Below, piece by piece: positions 27,301-36,075 of a stretch of DNA of 64,000 nt. The stretch is from Rhizobium brockwellii (GTDB lineage Bacteria; Pseudomonadota; Alphaproteobacteria; Rhizobiales; Rhizobiaceae): assembly GCF_000769405.2 (NCBI RefSeq), contig NZ_CP053439.1, positions 2,790,001 to 2,854,000 on the forward strand. The letters run 5' to 3'. The position numbers and the translations under genes are program-made. Positions within the stretch are counted from its first letter, which is position 1. The number at the start of each line of letters is the position of its first letter. Under the pieces are notes generated by a model, which was not told the DNA's origin, did no database searches, and was given only the letters and a program-made list of their open reading frames with translations.

Positions 27301-27507
27301 CGATGCGCCATCGAAGGTGGTGCGCACGGTGACGACGGGACGGTCGACATCCGGCAGTTCGCGCACCTCGACGCCGACATAGGCAGCAAGGCCGGCGACA
27401 ACCATCAGCGTGTTGAACACTAGCGCCAGAATCGGCCGGCGAACGAAAAGCGCGGTGAAGCTCTGCTTGCCCGAGGCCCTGTCCTGATGAATCTCGGTCA
27501 CGCTCAT
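24352..27507 (-). CDS. RND multidrug efflux pump, inner-membrane subunit (HAE1/AcrB class)
   Basis: 1051 aa from the ATG at 27507, overlapping the adaptor stop as ATGA. Twelve membrane helices and two large periplasmic loops in the AcrB pattern. The proton-relay aspartates are in ATGLVVDDAIVVLENIVRRR (TM4), and the partner lysine is in VGVMAKNGILIVEFANQLRD (TM10). RXXX-type loops such as LRPVMMTMIATILGGVPLVF are normal. Export of drugs or plant compounds from the periplasm and membrane is expected, but substrates cannot be read from sequence. No outer-membrane factor or repressor gene is adjacent. Confidence 0.94.
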   Translation of the reverse strand: MSVTEIHQDRASGKQSFTALFVRRPILALVFNTLMVVAGLAAYVGVEVRELPDVDRPVVTVRTTFDGASPQTIDQELTKVIEGAVARVSGLKSISSTSSFGQSRVTLEFSDAIDLSVAANDVRDAIGRITQNLPDEADAPQIVKADSDSSAIMRLAVTSTNLNMDDLTQLVENEVIDRLASVDGVADVEEYGDQEKVFRVDVDQGALASRGLTIGDLTKALDNAALDVPAGSLKSNTQDIVVRATANLQTPADFSNVILQDRVRLGDVATVMLGPRDGETALRSNGKPGIGLGIIRQAQSNTLNISTGVKAAVDQLSKTLPEGTTIAITSDDAVFIQGAIHEVVLALILAAVIVTAVIYLFLRDWRATLIPAVSMPVALIGTLAAIYMVGFSINILTLLAIVLATGLVVDDAIVVLENIVRRRAEGMGPRAAAVLGTREVFFAVIATTATLAAVFIPLSFLPGQVGGLFREFGFVLAFSVGLSSIVALTLCPMLASRMLTKPMLEDHGVLGRFGGALADLYKWALHGCLNAPFVVILFSVIFAGAALVAFSTVKSELTPEEDRSMVMMRLTTPQGSSLEYTRDKMQLVEEYLQPLVDSGDIRNIFSISGQGGSLNSGFMVLTLAPWGERDRTQTEIVGDINQAASRVPALRGNAISSNSLRIRGAGSGLQMALIGNDHEALTAAAAKLVQSLEATGQYDTPRLTNEPSQAQVSVAIDRERASDLGIDITGLSTAIQSLLEGRSVVDVFVDGESYPVLLTSTTRPIDDPTDLENVFLKTGDGKIVPMSVIATMKEGSVAPQLNREQQLASVAITAGLRNGMSLGDAVKQVTDLAEPLLPPGSRLLPLAEAATLEENSSGMALTFGFAIVIIFLVLAAQFESVLSSLIIMSTVPLGLACAVFALVITGSSLNIYSQIGLVLLVGVMAKNGILIVEFANQLRDRGEDVRSSIEKACALRLRPVMMTMIATILGGVPLVFAHGAGAEARVALGWVIVGGLGFATLVTLFITPVAYLLLARFAKPHAHEEARLHEEMSVATRPRTAPDDEQLQAAE

Positions 27508-28712
27508 TGGGTGGCGACCTCCGCAGCCGCGACATCGGCGCCCACACGCACTGCCCCGCCCTCGCGCACGCGCTGCAGGCCCTGTGTCACGATCACGTCG
27601 CCGTCCTTGAGGTCGGCTTTGACGAGCACGAAATCCGGGTTGCGCTGCACGATACTGACCCGCACCTTGTGCGACTTGTCGTCGTTGACCTGCCAGACGA
27701 AGGAGCCCTGCGAATCCCACTGCACCGAGACCGGGGCGACGGCCGGATATTTATCGCCGGCAAATTTCATGCTGACGCTGAAGGACATGCCGGCGCGCAG
27801 CTCGTCGGAACTGTTGTCGATCTTGGCGCGCAGGCGAAGCGTGCGGCTTGCCGCGTCGATGCGGTTGTCGACGGCTTCGACCACGCCCGAAAACACCTGT
27901 CCTGGCCTTGCCACTGACATCGCCTCGACCGGCTGGCCGACCGACACCGTATTGGCGAAGCGCTCCGGCACCCAGTAGTCGACGAGGATTTCCGAACGGT
28001 CGTCGAGCGTGACGATCGGGATGCTCGTCGTGACGTTGTCGCCGATATTGACCGGCACGATGCCGACGATACCGTCGATCGGCGCAGTGATATCGCGCCG
28101 GGCGAGATTGAGCTCGGCGGCCTGCAGCTGCAGCCGCGCGCCCTGCTCGGCGATCTCGGAATCGAACACGTCCATGCGCGACACGCTGGACTTGATGTTG
28201 TGATAGAGGTTGGACTTCTCGACGGCGGCCTTGACCGCCACGTCAGCCTGGCCGCGGGCGATCACCTGCTCCTCGCTGTCGAGCTTGGCGAGCACCTGGC
28301 CGGCCTTCACCCTGTCGCCCGACTTGATGAGGATTTCGCGGATTGTGCCCGATGCCTGCGGCGTGACCGCGACCGAACGGATCGCGTCACCCGTGCCGAT
28401 GGCATTCAGCCGGTCATTGACGATACCTTGGACGACTGCCTGCGTCGCGACGAGAATGGCACTGTTGCGCCCGCCACCATTGCGGCGGTTCTGTCCCTGC
28501 CCTTGTCCGTCGCCGCGTTGCTGCCCCTGCGCCCGGGTCGGAGCGTCAGCATCCGCCGTCTCCTCAGCCTTCGGCGCGATCTCGGAAACGATGCTGTCTG
28601 GAATCCCTGCATCGCGCATCGTATCGCCGGCGCCGGGCACAAAGAAAACCCACGCGGCAAAGCCGGCAATAATGACGATGAGCGACAGTATAAACTGCTT
28701 CCAAAAGGCCAT
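27504..28712 (-). CDS. RND efflux periplasmic adaptor (membrane fusion protein)
   Basis: 402 aa. An N-terminal membrane helix (about 5-25) is followed by a Gln/Gly/Arg-rich spacer (about 60-85). The lipoyl half-motifs follow: SGTIREILIKSGDRVKAGQV and ITAPIDGIVGIVPVNIGDNV, around a short coiled coil. The beta-barrel and membrane-proximal domains (TLRLRAKIDNSSDELRAGMS) complete the fold. It links the RND pump to an outer-membrane channel. The stop overlaps the pump start (ATGA), so translation is coupled. An ATTAC-N6-GTAAT dyad at 28839-28854 in the leader could be an operator. Confidence 0.93.
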   Translation of the reverse strand: MAFWKQFILSLIVIIAGFAAWVFFVPGAGDTMRDAGIPDSIVSEIAPKAEETADADAPTRAQGQQRGDGQGQGQNRRNGGGRNSAILVATQAVVQGIVNDRLNAIGTGDAIRSVAVTPQASGTIREILIKSGDRVKAGQVLAKLDSEEQVIARGQADVAVKAAVEKSNLYHNIKSSVSRMDVFDSEIAEQGARLQLQAAELNLARRDITAPIDGIVGIVPVNIGDNVTTSIPIVTLDDRSEILVDYWVPERFANTVSVGQPVEAMSVARPGQVFSGVVEAVDNRIDAASRTLRLRAKIDNSSDELRAGMSFSVSMKFAGDKYPAVAPVSVQWDSQGSFVWQVNDDKSHKVRVSIVQRNPDFVLVKADLKDGDVIVTQGLQRVREGGAVRVGADVAAAEVATQ

Positions 28713-28967
28713 TCACGTCTCCAGAGGGACTCGAGGTTGGACCAGGGTCGGTCGAAAGAGGCGCTGCGGGATCGAGATTCCCGTCTGATGCGACAATATC
28801 GCGCGTTTACAGCTTACCGGCAAGCATAAGCAGCCGGCATTACCGATTTGTAATATCAGCAAAGAATGGAAATAACCCGGCCGCTCACTTTTGCTTGAAC
28901 GAACACTCGCCCGTGTCTTTGACTCCGCCGATTTTCGGGCAGATTTCTGAAGATGCGGGTTGGATGC

Positions 28968-29888
28968 CTATCGACGCATCGACCACCGCACGCCCATGAC
29001 AGCCGCAATCCCCAGTATCGGCCACACCGCCCAGAACTGCCCCGTCCAGGTGAAGAGGTTGATGCCGGCAAGGCCAAGTGCCAGGATCGCCAGCGAGGTG
29101 ATCTTTCGGTTGAACAGGATCTGATCGCGGTTCCAGGCGAGCGCCGCGATGACGGCGAGCGCGAGCACCGGAAACTGCGCCCAGAAGACGCCCTGCCACG
29201 ACAAGAGATTGATACCGATCAGGACGGCGGCGATGACGCCGAGCACGCCATACAGCCTGCGTCCGCCCGGTGCTGGGGTTGTCTCGGCCTTAGCTGCCGC
29301 CATAACCGGCGCTGGCTGCGGCCGCGTGGGGCCGGATAGTTCGGCAGGCGGCGTCTCGTCCCTGGCATCGCCGATCTTTACCGCATAGCTTGGCACGCCT
29401 TCATCGACATTCTTCACCATCAGCGGCCCGAGAAACTCGAAACCAACCGCCACCTTGTTGCGGACCTGATCGTAAACGGTACTTGATATGACGATGCCGC
29501 CGGCCGCAGCCGACGCCTGCAGCCGCGCGGCAATATTCACGCCGTCGCCATAGATGTCCTCCCCCTCGACGATCACGTCGCCGAGATTGATGCCGATGCG
29601 GAAGAGCATGCGACCGTCGGCCGGGCGGCGGGCGTTGAAGCCCGCGAGTTCGTTCTGGGTGTCGACGGCCGTGCGCACCGCCTCAACCACGCTCGGGAAA
29701 TCGGCGATCAGCCCATCGCCCCAGGTGTTGATGACACGGCCACCATGGCTTTCGATCAGCCGCCCCATCGCCTCCCTGCAGCGCTTCAGCGCCGCAAGCG
29801 TCCCCTCCTCGTCGGCGCCCATCAGTCGCGTATAGTCCTGCACGTCAGCACAGAAGATCGTCGTCAGCTTGCGCCGCGTTTCACTCAT
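28968..29888 (-). CDS. Class III adenylate/guanylate cyclase with C-terminal membrane modules
   Basis: 306 aa from the ATG at 29888. The cyclase domain is N-terminal (about 5-170): LTTIFCADVQDYTRLMGADE with the first metal Asp, HGGRVINTWGDGLIADFPSV, and GINLGDVIVEGEDIYGDGVN with NIAARLQ. A Pro/Ala linker leads to two repeats of a two-helix membrane unit, marked by GINLLSWQGVFWAQFPVL and GINLFTWTGQFWAVWPIL. The usual order is membrane first, so this inverted layout is notable. Product (cAMP or cGMP) is not decided. It stands alone in its operon. Confidence 0.88.
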   Translation of the reverse strand: MSETRRKLTTIFCADVQDYTRLMGADEEGTLAALKRCREAMGRLIESHGGRVINTWGDGLIADFPSVVEAVRTAVDTQNELAGFNARRPADGRMLFRIGINLGDVIVEGEDIYGDGVNIAARLQASAAAGGIVISSTVYDQVRNKVAVGFEFLGPLMVKNVDEGVPSYAVKIGDARDETPPAELSGPTRPQPAPVMAAAKAETTPAPGGRRLYGVLGVIAAVLIGINLLSWQGVFWAQFPVLALAVIAALAWNRDQILFNRKITSLAILALGLAGINLFTWTGQFWAVWPILGIAAVMGVRWSMRR

Positions 29889-30028
29889 ATCATCTCGTCT
29901 CCGCGCTGTCCGCCGTCCCCGGAAGGTCGCAGCAAAGGCTGAATCTGTTTGACTGGAGATCAATATAAGGGATTGCAGTGACAGTGAATTTGTTTTTTCG
30001 ACTATCGATAATTGCTCGTTTATAGAAC

Positions 30029-30053
30029 CCGTCATGCCGCGTCGACATGACGG
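30029..30053. terminator. Hairpin after the spoVR-like gene
   Basis: CCGTCATG / CATGACGG, 8-bp perfect stem with a 9-base loop, 7 bp beyond the spoVR stop on the minus strand. The following bases are only weakly T-rich, so it may be a terminator or a 3'-end stabiliser. Confidence 0.5.
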
Positions 30054-30059
30054 CGCCAG

Positions 30060-31610
30060 CTATTGGACGATCTTGCGCGGGCTCGCTGCGTATTCCCTGG
30101 CCACGGTACTCGAACCGTCGATTTCCTGAAGCAATACGTCGTAGCCCCAGAGATCGGCCAGATGCTGCAGGACGAGCCTGGTGTCGGCCTCCTGAAGATG
30201 GCAGCCGTTCATGACGATGTGCTGCAGCAGCAGGCGCCGGTCGCCGGCTAGGTCGACATCGACGATGTCGATAACGGGGTCAGTCCAGCCGATATCGTAT
30301 TCGCGCGAAAGCTGGCGGCGGATGCGCAGATACCCGCGCTCATTGTGGATCGCCGAAACCAGCACACCCTCGGTTTGATCGGGATCGTCGTAGAGATGGA
30401 AGAGCCGCAGCTGGCGGATCAGGTTCGGGCTCAGGAACTGGCTGATAAAACTCTCGTCCCGGTAATCGGCCCAGATGCCGCGCAGGACAGCCATCGCATC
30501 GCCTCGTCCTGATATATCGGGAAACCATGCACGGTCCTCTTCCGTCGGCTTCGTGACGATCCTCTCGATGTCCTGCATCATCGCAAAGCCGAGCGCATAG
30601 GGGTTGAAGCCCGAGAACCGCCGGTCGTCATAGCTCGGCTGGAACACGACATTGGCGTGCGACTTCAGAAATTCGAGGAAGTTTCCGTCGCTGATCTGCC
30701 CCCGCTCGTGAAGCCGGTTCATGATCTGATAGTGGACGAACGTGGCCGTTCCCTCGTTCATCACCTTGGTCTGGCGCTGGGGATGGAAATATTGCGCGAC
30801 ATGGCGGACGATGCGAAGGATTTCGCGCTGCCACGGCTGCAGCCGCGGTGCGGATTTCTCGAGAAAATAGAGGATGTTGTCCTGGGGAAGACCAAGGGCG
30901 GCGCGGCGTTTTTCCAGGCCGATGTCGCCTCCCTTGCGGGCTTTGCCGACGGGAACCGTGCGCCACAGATCGTTGAACATCTGCTCTTCGTGCGCGCGGC
31001 GCTCCTGTTGCCGCTTCTCCTCCTGGCGAAGGTCGACGGTTGTTTTGCCCGCATATCGATGCACCCCGTGCGACATCAGCGCATGGGCTGCGTCAAGCGT
31101 CCGCTCTACGGCTGCCTCTCCATAGCGTTCCTCGCAGCGGGTGATGTAACCCTTGGCGAAATCGAGGTAATCGAGGATGCCCTTCGCGTCGGTCCAGAGC
31201 TTGAAGAGATAGTTGTTCTTGAAGAAATGATTGTGGCCGAAGGCCGCGTGCGCGGTGACGAGCGTCTGCATCGTCGCCGTATTCTCCTCCATCAGGTAGG
31301 AGATGCAGGGCGAGCTGTTGATGACGATCTCGTAGGCGAGGTCGCGCATCCCGCGGCGGTAGAAGGCTTCGTGATGCGCGAAGTGTTTGCCGAAGGACCA
31401 ATGGCGGTAAAACAGCGGCATGCCGGTCGAGGAATAGGCATCCAGCATCTGCTCCGAGGTGATGACCTCGATCTGGTTCGGATAGACGTCGAGGCCGAGT
31501 TCGCCGAGAGCGATCTCCTCGCAGGCGTCGTGGATGCGCTGGAGCGTTGAGAAGTCCCAGTCCGCACCCTCGAACAACAACCGCTCTTTCGGCCTCACCG
31601 TCGTGGTCAT
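30060..31610 (-). CDS. SpoVR/YcgB family protein
   Basis: 516 aa, the family's normal size. Begins with LLFEGADWDFSTLQRIHDAC and YPNQIEVITSEQMLDAYSS. Conserved blocks include MPLFYRHWSFGKHFAHHEAF, NSSPCISYLMEENTATMQT and FGHNHFFKNNYLF, with many His/Glu residues that may bind metal. The biochemical function is unknown; in enteric bacteria the homologue YcgB is co-regulated with YeaG and YeaH under stress and stationary phase. The ATG at 31610 overlaps the yeaH stop (ATGA), making it the third gene of the prkA-yeaH-spoVR operon. Confidence 0.93.
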   Translation of the reverse strand: MTTTVRPKERLLFEGADWDFSTLQRIHDACEEIALGELGLDVYPNQIEVITSEQMLDAYSSTGMPLFYRHWSFGKHFAHHEAFYRRGMRDLAYEIVINSSPCISYLMEENTATMQTLVTAHAAFGHNHFFKNNYLFKLWTDAKGILDYLDFAKGYITRCEERYGEAAVERTLDAAHALMSHGVHRYAGKTTVDLRQEEKRQQERRAHEEQMFNDLWRTVPVGKARKGGDIGLEKRRAALGLPQDNILYFLEKSAPRLQPWQREILRIVRHVAQYFHPQRQTKVMNEGTATFVHYQIMNRLHERGQISDGNFLEFLKSHANVVFQPSYDDRRFSGFNPYALGFAMMQDIERIVTKPTEEDRAWFPDISGRGDAMAVLRGIWADYRDESFISQFLSPNLIRQLRLFHLYDDPDQTEGVLVSAIHNERGYLRIRRQLSREYDIGWTDPVIDIVDVDLAGDRRLLLQHIVMNGCHLQEADTRLVLQHLADLWGYDVLLQEIDGSSTVAREYAASPRKIVQ

Positions 31611-32884
31611 GGCGTCACCTTCGACTGTCCGTCACGTTTCTGGAAGAGATCATGGAATACCGGGAATATTTCGTTTCGCCGGCAGACCTTGCGTATCGAC
31701 AGCGGCAGCAGTTCGGAACGGATCCCTTGATAGAGCGTCCAGAGCGGTGAACGGGATGCCGAAGAGTCGCCGCTTTCTTCGCCGACCTCGATATAGGCAA
31801 AATACTGGCACTGCGGCAAAATCTCGTGCCGCAGCAATTGCCCGGTCAGGTTTCCGTCCGAATGGGAATTGTCGCCGTCCGAGGCCTGCGCGCCGTAGAT
31901 ATTCCACTCCGTCGGATCGAAACGCGCCGCGATGATCGCGCGCATTGCCGCTAGTGCACTGGATACCAGCGTGCCGCCCGTCGCCGGGCCGTAAAAGAAG
32001 GTTTCCTCATCAACCTCCTCTGCCTTGTCGGTATGGCGGATGAAGACGATCTCGACTTTCTTGTAGCGCTTCGACAGGAAAAGGTAGAGCAGCAGATAGA
32101 ACCGCTTCGCCAGGTCCTTCATGTGTTCCGACATGGAGCCTGAGACGTCCATGAGGCAGAACATCACGGCCTTCGCCACAGGTTTCGGCTCGTTTTCGAA
32201 GCGCCGATATCGCACATCGAGCGGATCGATATAGGGAATGCGTCTGGTTTTTTCCGTGAGCGATTTGAGTTTTGCCTCAAGCGCCAGGCGGCTTTTGTCG
32301 TCCGTGCACTCCTCGATCTGCCGCTGCAGGGCTTCCAGCTCTTCGGCACGCGGGCGATGAAGTGCGACCCGGCGCATCATCGCAAGCCTCGTCGTGCGGC
32401 CGACGGCGATGTTGGACGGCGATCCTGACACGGAGTAGCCGGCCCGTATCGGACTTTCTTCCTCGGTTTCGCTCAGTCGCCGTTTGGCAAGGTCGGGCAG
32501 TTCCAGATCGTCCAGAAACACATCGAGGAATTCCTCGCGCGTCAGCACGAAACGGAAGCCATCCTCACCGTCGCCCTCGCCCGCTTCCTTGGGTTTTCCA
32601 CCGTTCCTGCCAGGCGGCCGCGGAATGATATCGCCTTCGACGAAGGCTCTGTTTCCCGGCAGGATTTGATCGCTGATACCGTCTCCGCCCCTGCGAAGGC
32701 TCGGTTCGGCCATTCCATCAATCGGCAGGCTGATCTCACCGCCGTCGAGCACATCACGAATGTTCCGATTCTGCAGCGAACGTTTCACCGCTTGCTGCAC
32801 GGTTCCCTTCACGCGGCGAAGGAACCGTTGACGATTTTCTAGACTTTTACCGCGCGGATTTAGCCGACGGTCGACAATGTGCAT
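31607..32884 (-). CDS. YeaH/YhbH family protein (DUF444)
   Basis: 425 aa from the ATG at 32884, which has GGGAG 5 bp upstream; a second ATG at 32896 would add four residues. The N-terminal MHIVDRRLNPRGKSLENRQR is the family signature. The C-terminal half is a von Willebrand A-like domain with the metal-ion site DVSGSM (FCLMDVSGSMSEHM), then GGTLVSSALAAM. It works with the PrkA kinase in stress responses in other bacteria; its molecular role is not settled. It lies 21 bp after prkA and overlaps spoVR by 4 bp. Confidence 0.93.
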   Translation of the reverse strand: MHIVDRRLNPRGKSLENRQRFLRRVKGTVQQAVKRSLQNRNIRDVLDGGEISLPIDGMAEPSLRRGGDGISDQILPGNRAFVEGDIIPRPPGRNGGKPKEAGEGDGEDGFRFVLTREEFLDVFLDDLELPDLAKRRLSETEEESPIRAGYSVSGSPSNIAVGRTTRLAMMRRVALHRPRAEELEALQRQIEECTDDKSRLALEAKLKSLTEKTRRIPYIDPLDVRYRRFENEPKPVAKAVMFCLMDVSGSMSEHMKDLAKRFYLLLYLFLSKRYKKVEIVFIRHTDKAEEVDEETFFYGPATGGTLVSSALAAMRAIIAARFDPTEWNIYGAQASDGDNSHSDGNLTGQLLRHEILPQCQYFAYIEVGEESGDSSASRSPLWTLYQGIRSELLPLSIRKVCRRNEIFPVFHDLFQKRDGQSKVTP

Positions 32885-32905
32885 GATGGCTCCCATACAT
32901 GACCA

Positions 32906-34849
32906 TTAACTTGCCTGCTTGACGCGCATGTACCATTCGACAAGGCGTCTAACCTGCCTCTCGGTGTAGCCCCGCGCGGCCATGCGCGAGACGAATTCGC
33001 TGTGCTTCTTTTCGGTCTCGCCATCCTTCTTCGAGCCGAAGGAAATGACCGGCAAAAGATCCTCGACCTGCGAGAACATCCGCTTCTCGATCACTTCCCG
33101 AATTTTCTCGTAGCTCGTCCATGACGGATTCTTGCCGCCGTTGCCTGCCCGTGACCTCAGGCAGAACTTGACGATTTCGTTGCGGAAATCCTTCGGATTG
33201 GCGATTCCCGCCGGCTTTTCGATCTTCGTTAGTTCCTGGTTGAGGAGCTCGCGGTCGAGAAGCTGTCCTGTATCTGGATCCTTGAAGTCTACATCTTCGA
33301 TCCAGGCATCGGCATAGTCGACGTAACGGTCGAACAGGTTCTGTCCGTAGTCCGCATAGGACTCAAGATAGGCCTTCTGGATCTCATTGCCAATAAACTC
33401 TGCATAGCGCGGCGCAAGATCGGCCTTGATAAACTCCATATAGCGCTTCTCGACATCGTCGGAAAACTGCTCGCGGCGGATCGCCTGCTCCAGCACATAC
33501 ATCAGATGGACTGGATCAGCGCCGATGTCAGTGGTGTCGTGATTGAAGGTCGAGGCAAGCACCTTGAAGGCGAAACGGGTCGATACTCCGTCCATACCTT
33601 CATCGATGCCGGCGGCATCCCGATATTCTTGAACGCTGCGCGCGCGCGGATCGGTTTCCTTCAGGCTCTCGCCGTCATAGGTGCGCATTTTCGAGAAGAA
33701 GGTCGAGTTTTCGTGTTTGCGCAGGCGTGAAAGCACGGAGAAGCGAGCCAGCATTTCCATCGTTGCCGGGGCGCAGGGCGCATCTATGAGTTCCGATCCC
33801 TCGATCAGCTTCTCGTAGATCTTCTGCTCCTCCGTCACCCTGAGGCAATAGGGCACCTTGATCACGCAGATACGGTCGATGAAGGCTTCGTTGTTCTTGT
33901 TGGCCTTGAAGCTTTGCCATTCCGCCTCGTTCGAATGCGCAAGAATGATGCCCGAGAAGGGAATGGCGCCGATATTCTCGGTGCCGATATAGTTGCCCTC
34001 CTGCGTCGCCGTCAGCAGCGGATGCAGCATCTTGATCGGCGCCTTGAACATCTCGACGAATTCGAGCACGCCTTGGTTGGCGCGGTTGAGCCCGCCTGAA
34101 TAGCTGTAGGCATCGGGATCGTTCTGGGAGTAAGTCTCCAACCTGCGGATGTCGACCTTGCCGACCAGCGACGAGATATCCTGGTTGTTCTCGTCTCCGG
34201 GCTCGGTCTTGGAGATGGCGATCTGGCGCAACCGCGAAGGCTGTATTCTGACCACACGGAAGCGGGAAATATCGCCCCCGAAGTCATCGAGCCGCTTCAG
34301 GCACCACGGGCTCATCAGCCCGCTCAGGCGCCGCAAGGGGATGCCGTATTGCTTTAGAAGAAGCTCGCCCATCGTCTCCGGATCGAAGAGGCTGAGCGGA
34401 CTTTCGAAAACGGGGCTGATCTCGTCGCCGGCCTTCAGCACGTAGATCGGATGAACTTCCATCAGCTGCTTCAGGCGCTCTGCCAGCGACGACTTGCCGC
34501 CGCCGACCGGGCCGAGCAGATAGAGGATCTGCTTGCGCTCCTCGAGCCCCTGCGCCGCGTGCCGGAAGAAGGAAACGATACGTTCGATCGTCTCTTCCAT
34601 GCCGTGGAAGCCGGTAAATGCGGGATAGGTCCGGATGGTTCTGTTCATGAAGATCCGGCCGAGGCGCGAATCCTTGGCTGTGTCGACCATCTGCGGTTCG
34701 CCTATCGCGGCGAGCAGACGCTCCGTCGCGTTCGCATAGGCGATCGGTTCTTTCTTGCAGAGATCGAGATATTCCGCGACGGACAAATCCGTCTCGCGAC
34801 GTGCTTCGTAGCTGCGTGTAAACGCATCAAACACCGATTCACTCAGCAT
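32906..34849 (-). CDS. prkA: PrkA/YeaG serine protein kinase (AAA-type)
   Basis: 647 aa from the ATG at 34849, with GGAGG a few bases upstream. The N-terminal AAA+ PrkA domain carries the P-loop GPVGGGKS (113-120) and the segment FSGIILAHSNEAEWQSFK. The C-terminal PrkA kinase-like domain follows from about 400 (RFAFKVLASTFNHDTTDIGA). The family is described as a serine kinase in Bacillus and E. coli, active in stationary phase and nitrogen stress. It is first in a three-gene operon with yeaH and spoVR; the 500-bp upstream gap with a distant inverted repeat is its probable control region. Confidence 0.94.
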   Translation of the reverse strand: MLSESVFDAFTRSYEARRETDLSVAEYLDLCKKEPIAYANATERLLAAIGEPQMVDTAKDSRLGRIFMNRTIRTYPAFTGFHGMEETIERIVSFFRHAAQGLEERKQILYLLGPVGGGKSSLAERLKQLMEVHPIYVLKAGDEISPVFESPLSLFDPETMGELLLKQYGIPLRRLSGLMSPWCLKRLDDFGGDISRFRVVRIQPSRLRQIAISKTEPGDENNQDISSLVGKVDIRRLETYSQNDPDAYSYSGGLNRANQGVLEFVEMFKAPIKMLHPLLTATQEGNYIGTENIGAIPFSGIILAHSNEAEWQSFKANKNNEAFIDRICVIKVPYCLRVTEEQKIYEKLIEGSELIDAPCAPATMEMLARFSVLSRLRKHENSTFFSKMRTYDGESLKETDPRARSVQEYRDAAGIDEGMDGVSTRFAFKVLASTFNHDTTDIGADPVHLMYVLEQAIRREQFSDDVEKRYMEFIKADLAPRYAEFIGNEIQKAYLESYADYGQNLFDRYVDYADAWIEDVDFKDPDTGQLLDRELLNQELTKIEKPAGIANPKDFRNEIVKFCLRSRAGNGGKNPSWTSYEKIREVIEKRMFSQVEDLLPVISFGSKKDGETEKKHSEFVSRMAARGYTERQVRRLVEWYMRVKQAS

Positions 34850-35351
34850 GGGCCCTCCATTCAAGGTTTTGCCGCAGGCTTCTGATCGTCACACCATTAA
34901 AATGGCGACGACATTGCTAAGAATCAATAGTTTCGCAGGTATATTCCACGTCCGCGGACTGTTTATTGCAATGCACGAAAACGTGTACGCACCGATACTT
35001 TTTTGATTCTGCGAAACTGTTCTGCAGTGTAGTTGAGAAAGGCACCACCCGGGTATCAGCATATTTCGGGACGTGACATGAACTTTAAAAAGGTGTGCTA
35101 TGTCGCCGGTGATTCGAGCGCTGGGAAACGCGGCAATTCGCGGCCAGCGAGGGCAAACTCGATTTGGCGAAAGCCAATCGGTAGAGGTTATTCACTGAGA
35201 TCATCTGGTAGAACACGGCCGAACTGACGTTCTGCCCCGGTTTTTCTCAACTGCCAGCCCCTGTTCACATTTCATTGCAGCGCCGTTTATATTCTTGACC
35301 TTCAACGGCACGCCGGCGGACGCATTTCGATCATGCGCCCACCTTGGCGAT
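34850..35351. other. 502-bp intergenic control region before prkA
   Basis: No convincing gene. AGTTTCGCAG (34929-34938) and CTGCGAAACT (35009-35018) form a perfect 10-bp inverted repeat with 70 bp between. CACG-AAAA-CGTG (34974-34985) lies inside it. These positions are 80-170 bp upstream of the prkA start and suit operator or upstream-activator sites. A 49-codon frame from the ATG at 35079 (MNFKKVCYVAGDSSAG) has AT-rich third positions unlike the neighbours and is not called. Confidence 0.5.
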
Positions 35352-35828
35352 TCAGCCGTTGAACGCTTTCTCCAGCGCGGCGATATCGATCTTGACCATG
35401 CCGAGCATCACTTCGGTTACGCGCCTGGCCCGCTCGCGGTTGCTGTCGGCGATCATTTCGGACAGCATGCGCGGCACGATCTGCCAGGAAAGACCCCAGC
35501 GGTCCTTCAGCCAGCCGCAGGCCTCCGGCGTGCCTCTATTGGCGAGGAATGCCTCCCATATCCGATCGATCTCGGCCTGGCTTTCCACGAGAATCGCGAT
35601 CGAGAAGGAATGGTTGAAGCTATCGAGCGGGCCGGCCTTCATCGCCAGGAAGGCCTGGTCGGCGAGCGTGAACTCGATCAGTTCGACACTGCTGGGAGGC
35701 CCGCTCGGCGTTTCCGCCGGCAAAATGGTGGTGCGGCCGATCATGTAGTCCGGGATAACAGACACATAGAATTCGACGGCTTCGCGTGCTTCCTCGGCGA
35801 ACCACAGATTTGAAACGACCTTCGGCAT
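35352..35828 (-). CDS. VOC family protein (PhnB-like)
   Basis: 158 aa. PhnB-like member of the glyoxalase/vicinal-oxygen-chelate superfamily: NLWFAEEAREAVEFYVSVIP, ELIEFTLADQAFLAMKAGP, FNHSFSIAILVESQAEIDR, GWLKDRWGLSWQIVPRML. Proteins of this type are often annotated 3-demethylubiquinone-9 3-methyltransferase, which is unsupported. The reaction is unknown. It is a single-gene unit between prkA and uvrD. Confidence 0.88.
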   Translation of the reverse strand: MPKVVSNLWFAEEAREAVEFYVSVIPDYMIGRTTILPAETPSGPPSSVELIEFTLADQAFLAMKAGPLDSFNHSFSIAILVESQAEIDRIWEAFLANRGTPEACGWLKDRWGLSWQIVPRMLSEMIADSNRERARRVTEVMLGMVKIDIAALEKAFNG

Positions 35829-36075
35829 GAAACGGCCTCCTTGTTGACGGTGCTGATCCGGACGGCTGTCCGATGACCCAAGGACGCCCCACCGGCGCTT
35901 GTTCCGACAGGCCGCGATCCGAAATTTTTAGCCCCGCTCGCCCGCGTGACGACCATAGCTGCGCTCTGCGGCGGCATTGCTGCCCGCAACCTACCGCCCG
36001 GGATAGCGGCGGCTCAGGAATGAAAGCAGAACATCTTTTCTGGTCTTTCCTTCCCGAATCACTACATTACGCGCC

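Noticed and set aside
35079..35227. 49-codon frame in the prkA-VOC gap
   Set aside because: AT-rich third positions unlike neighbours and no family likeness; kept only as a remark.
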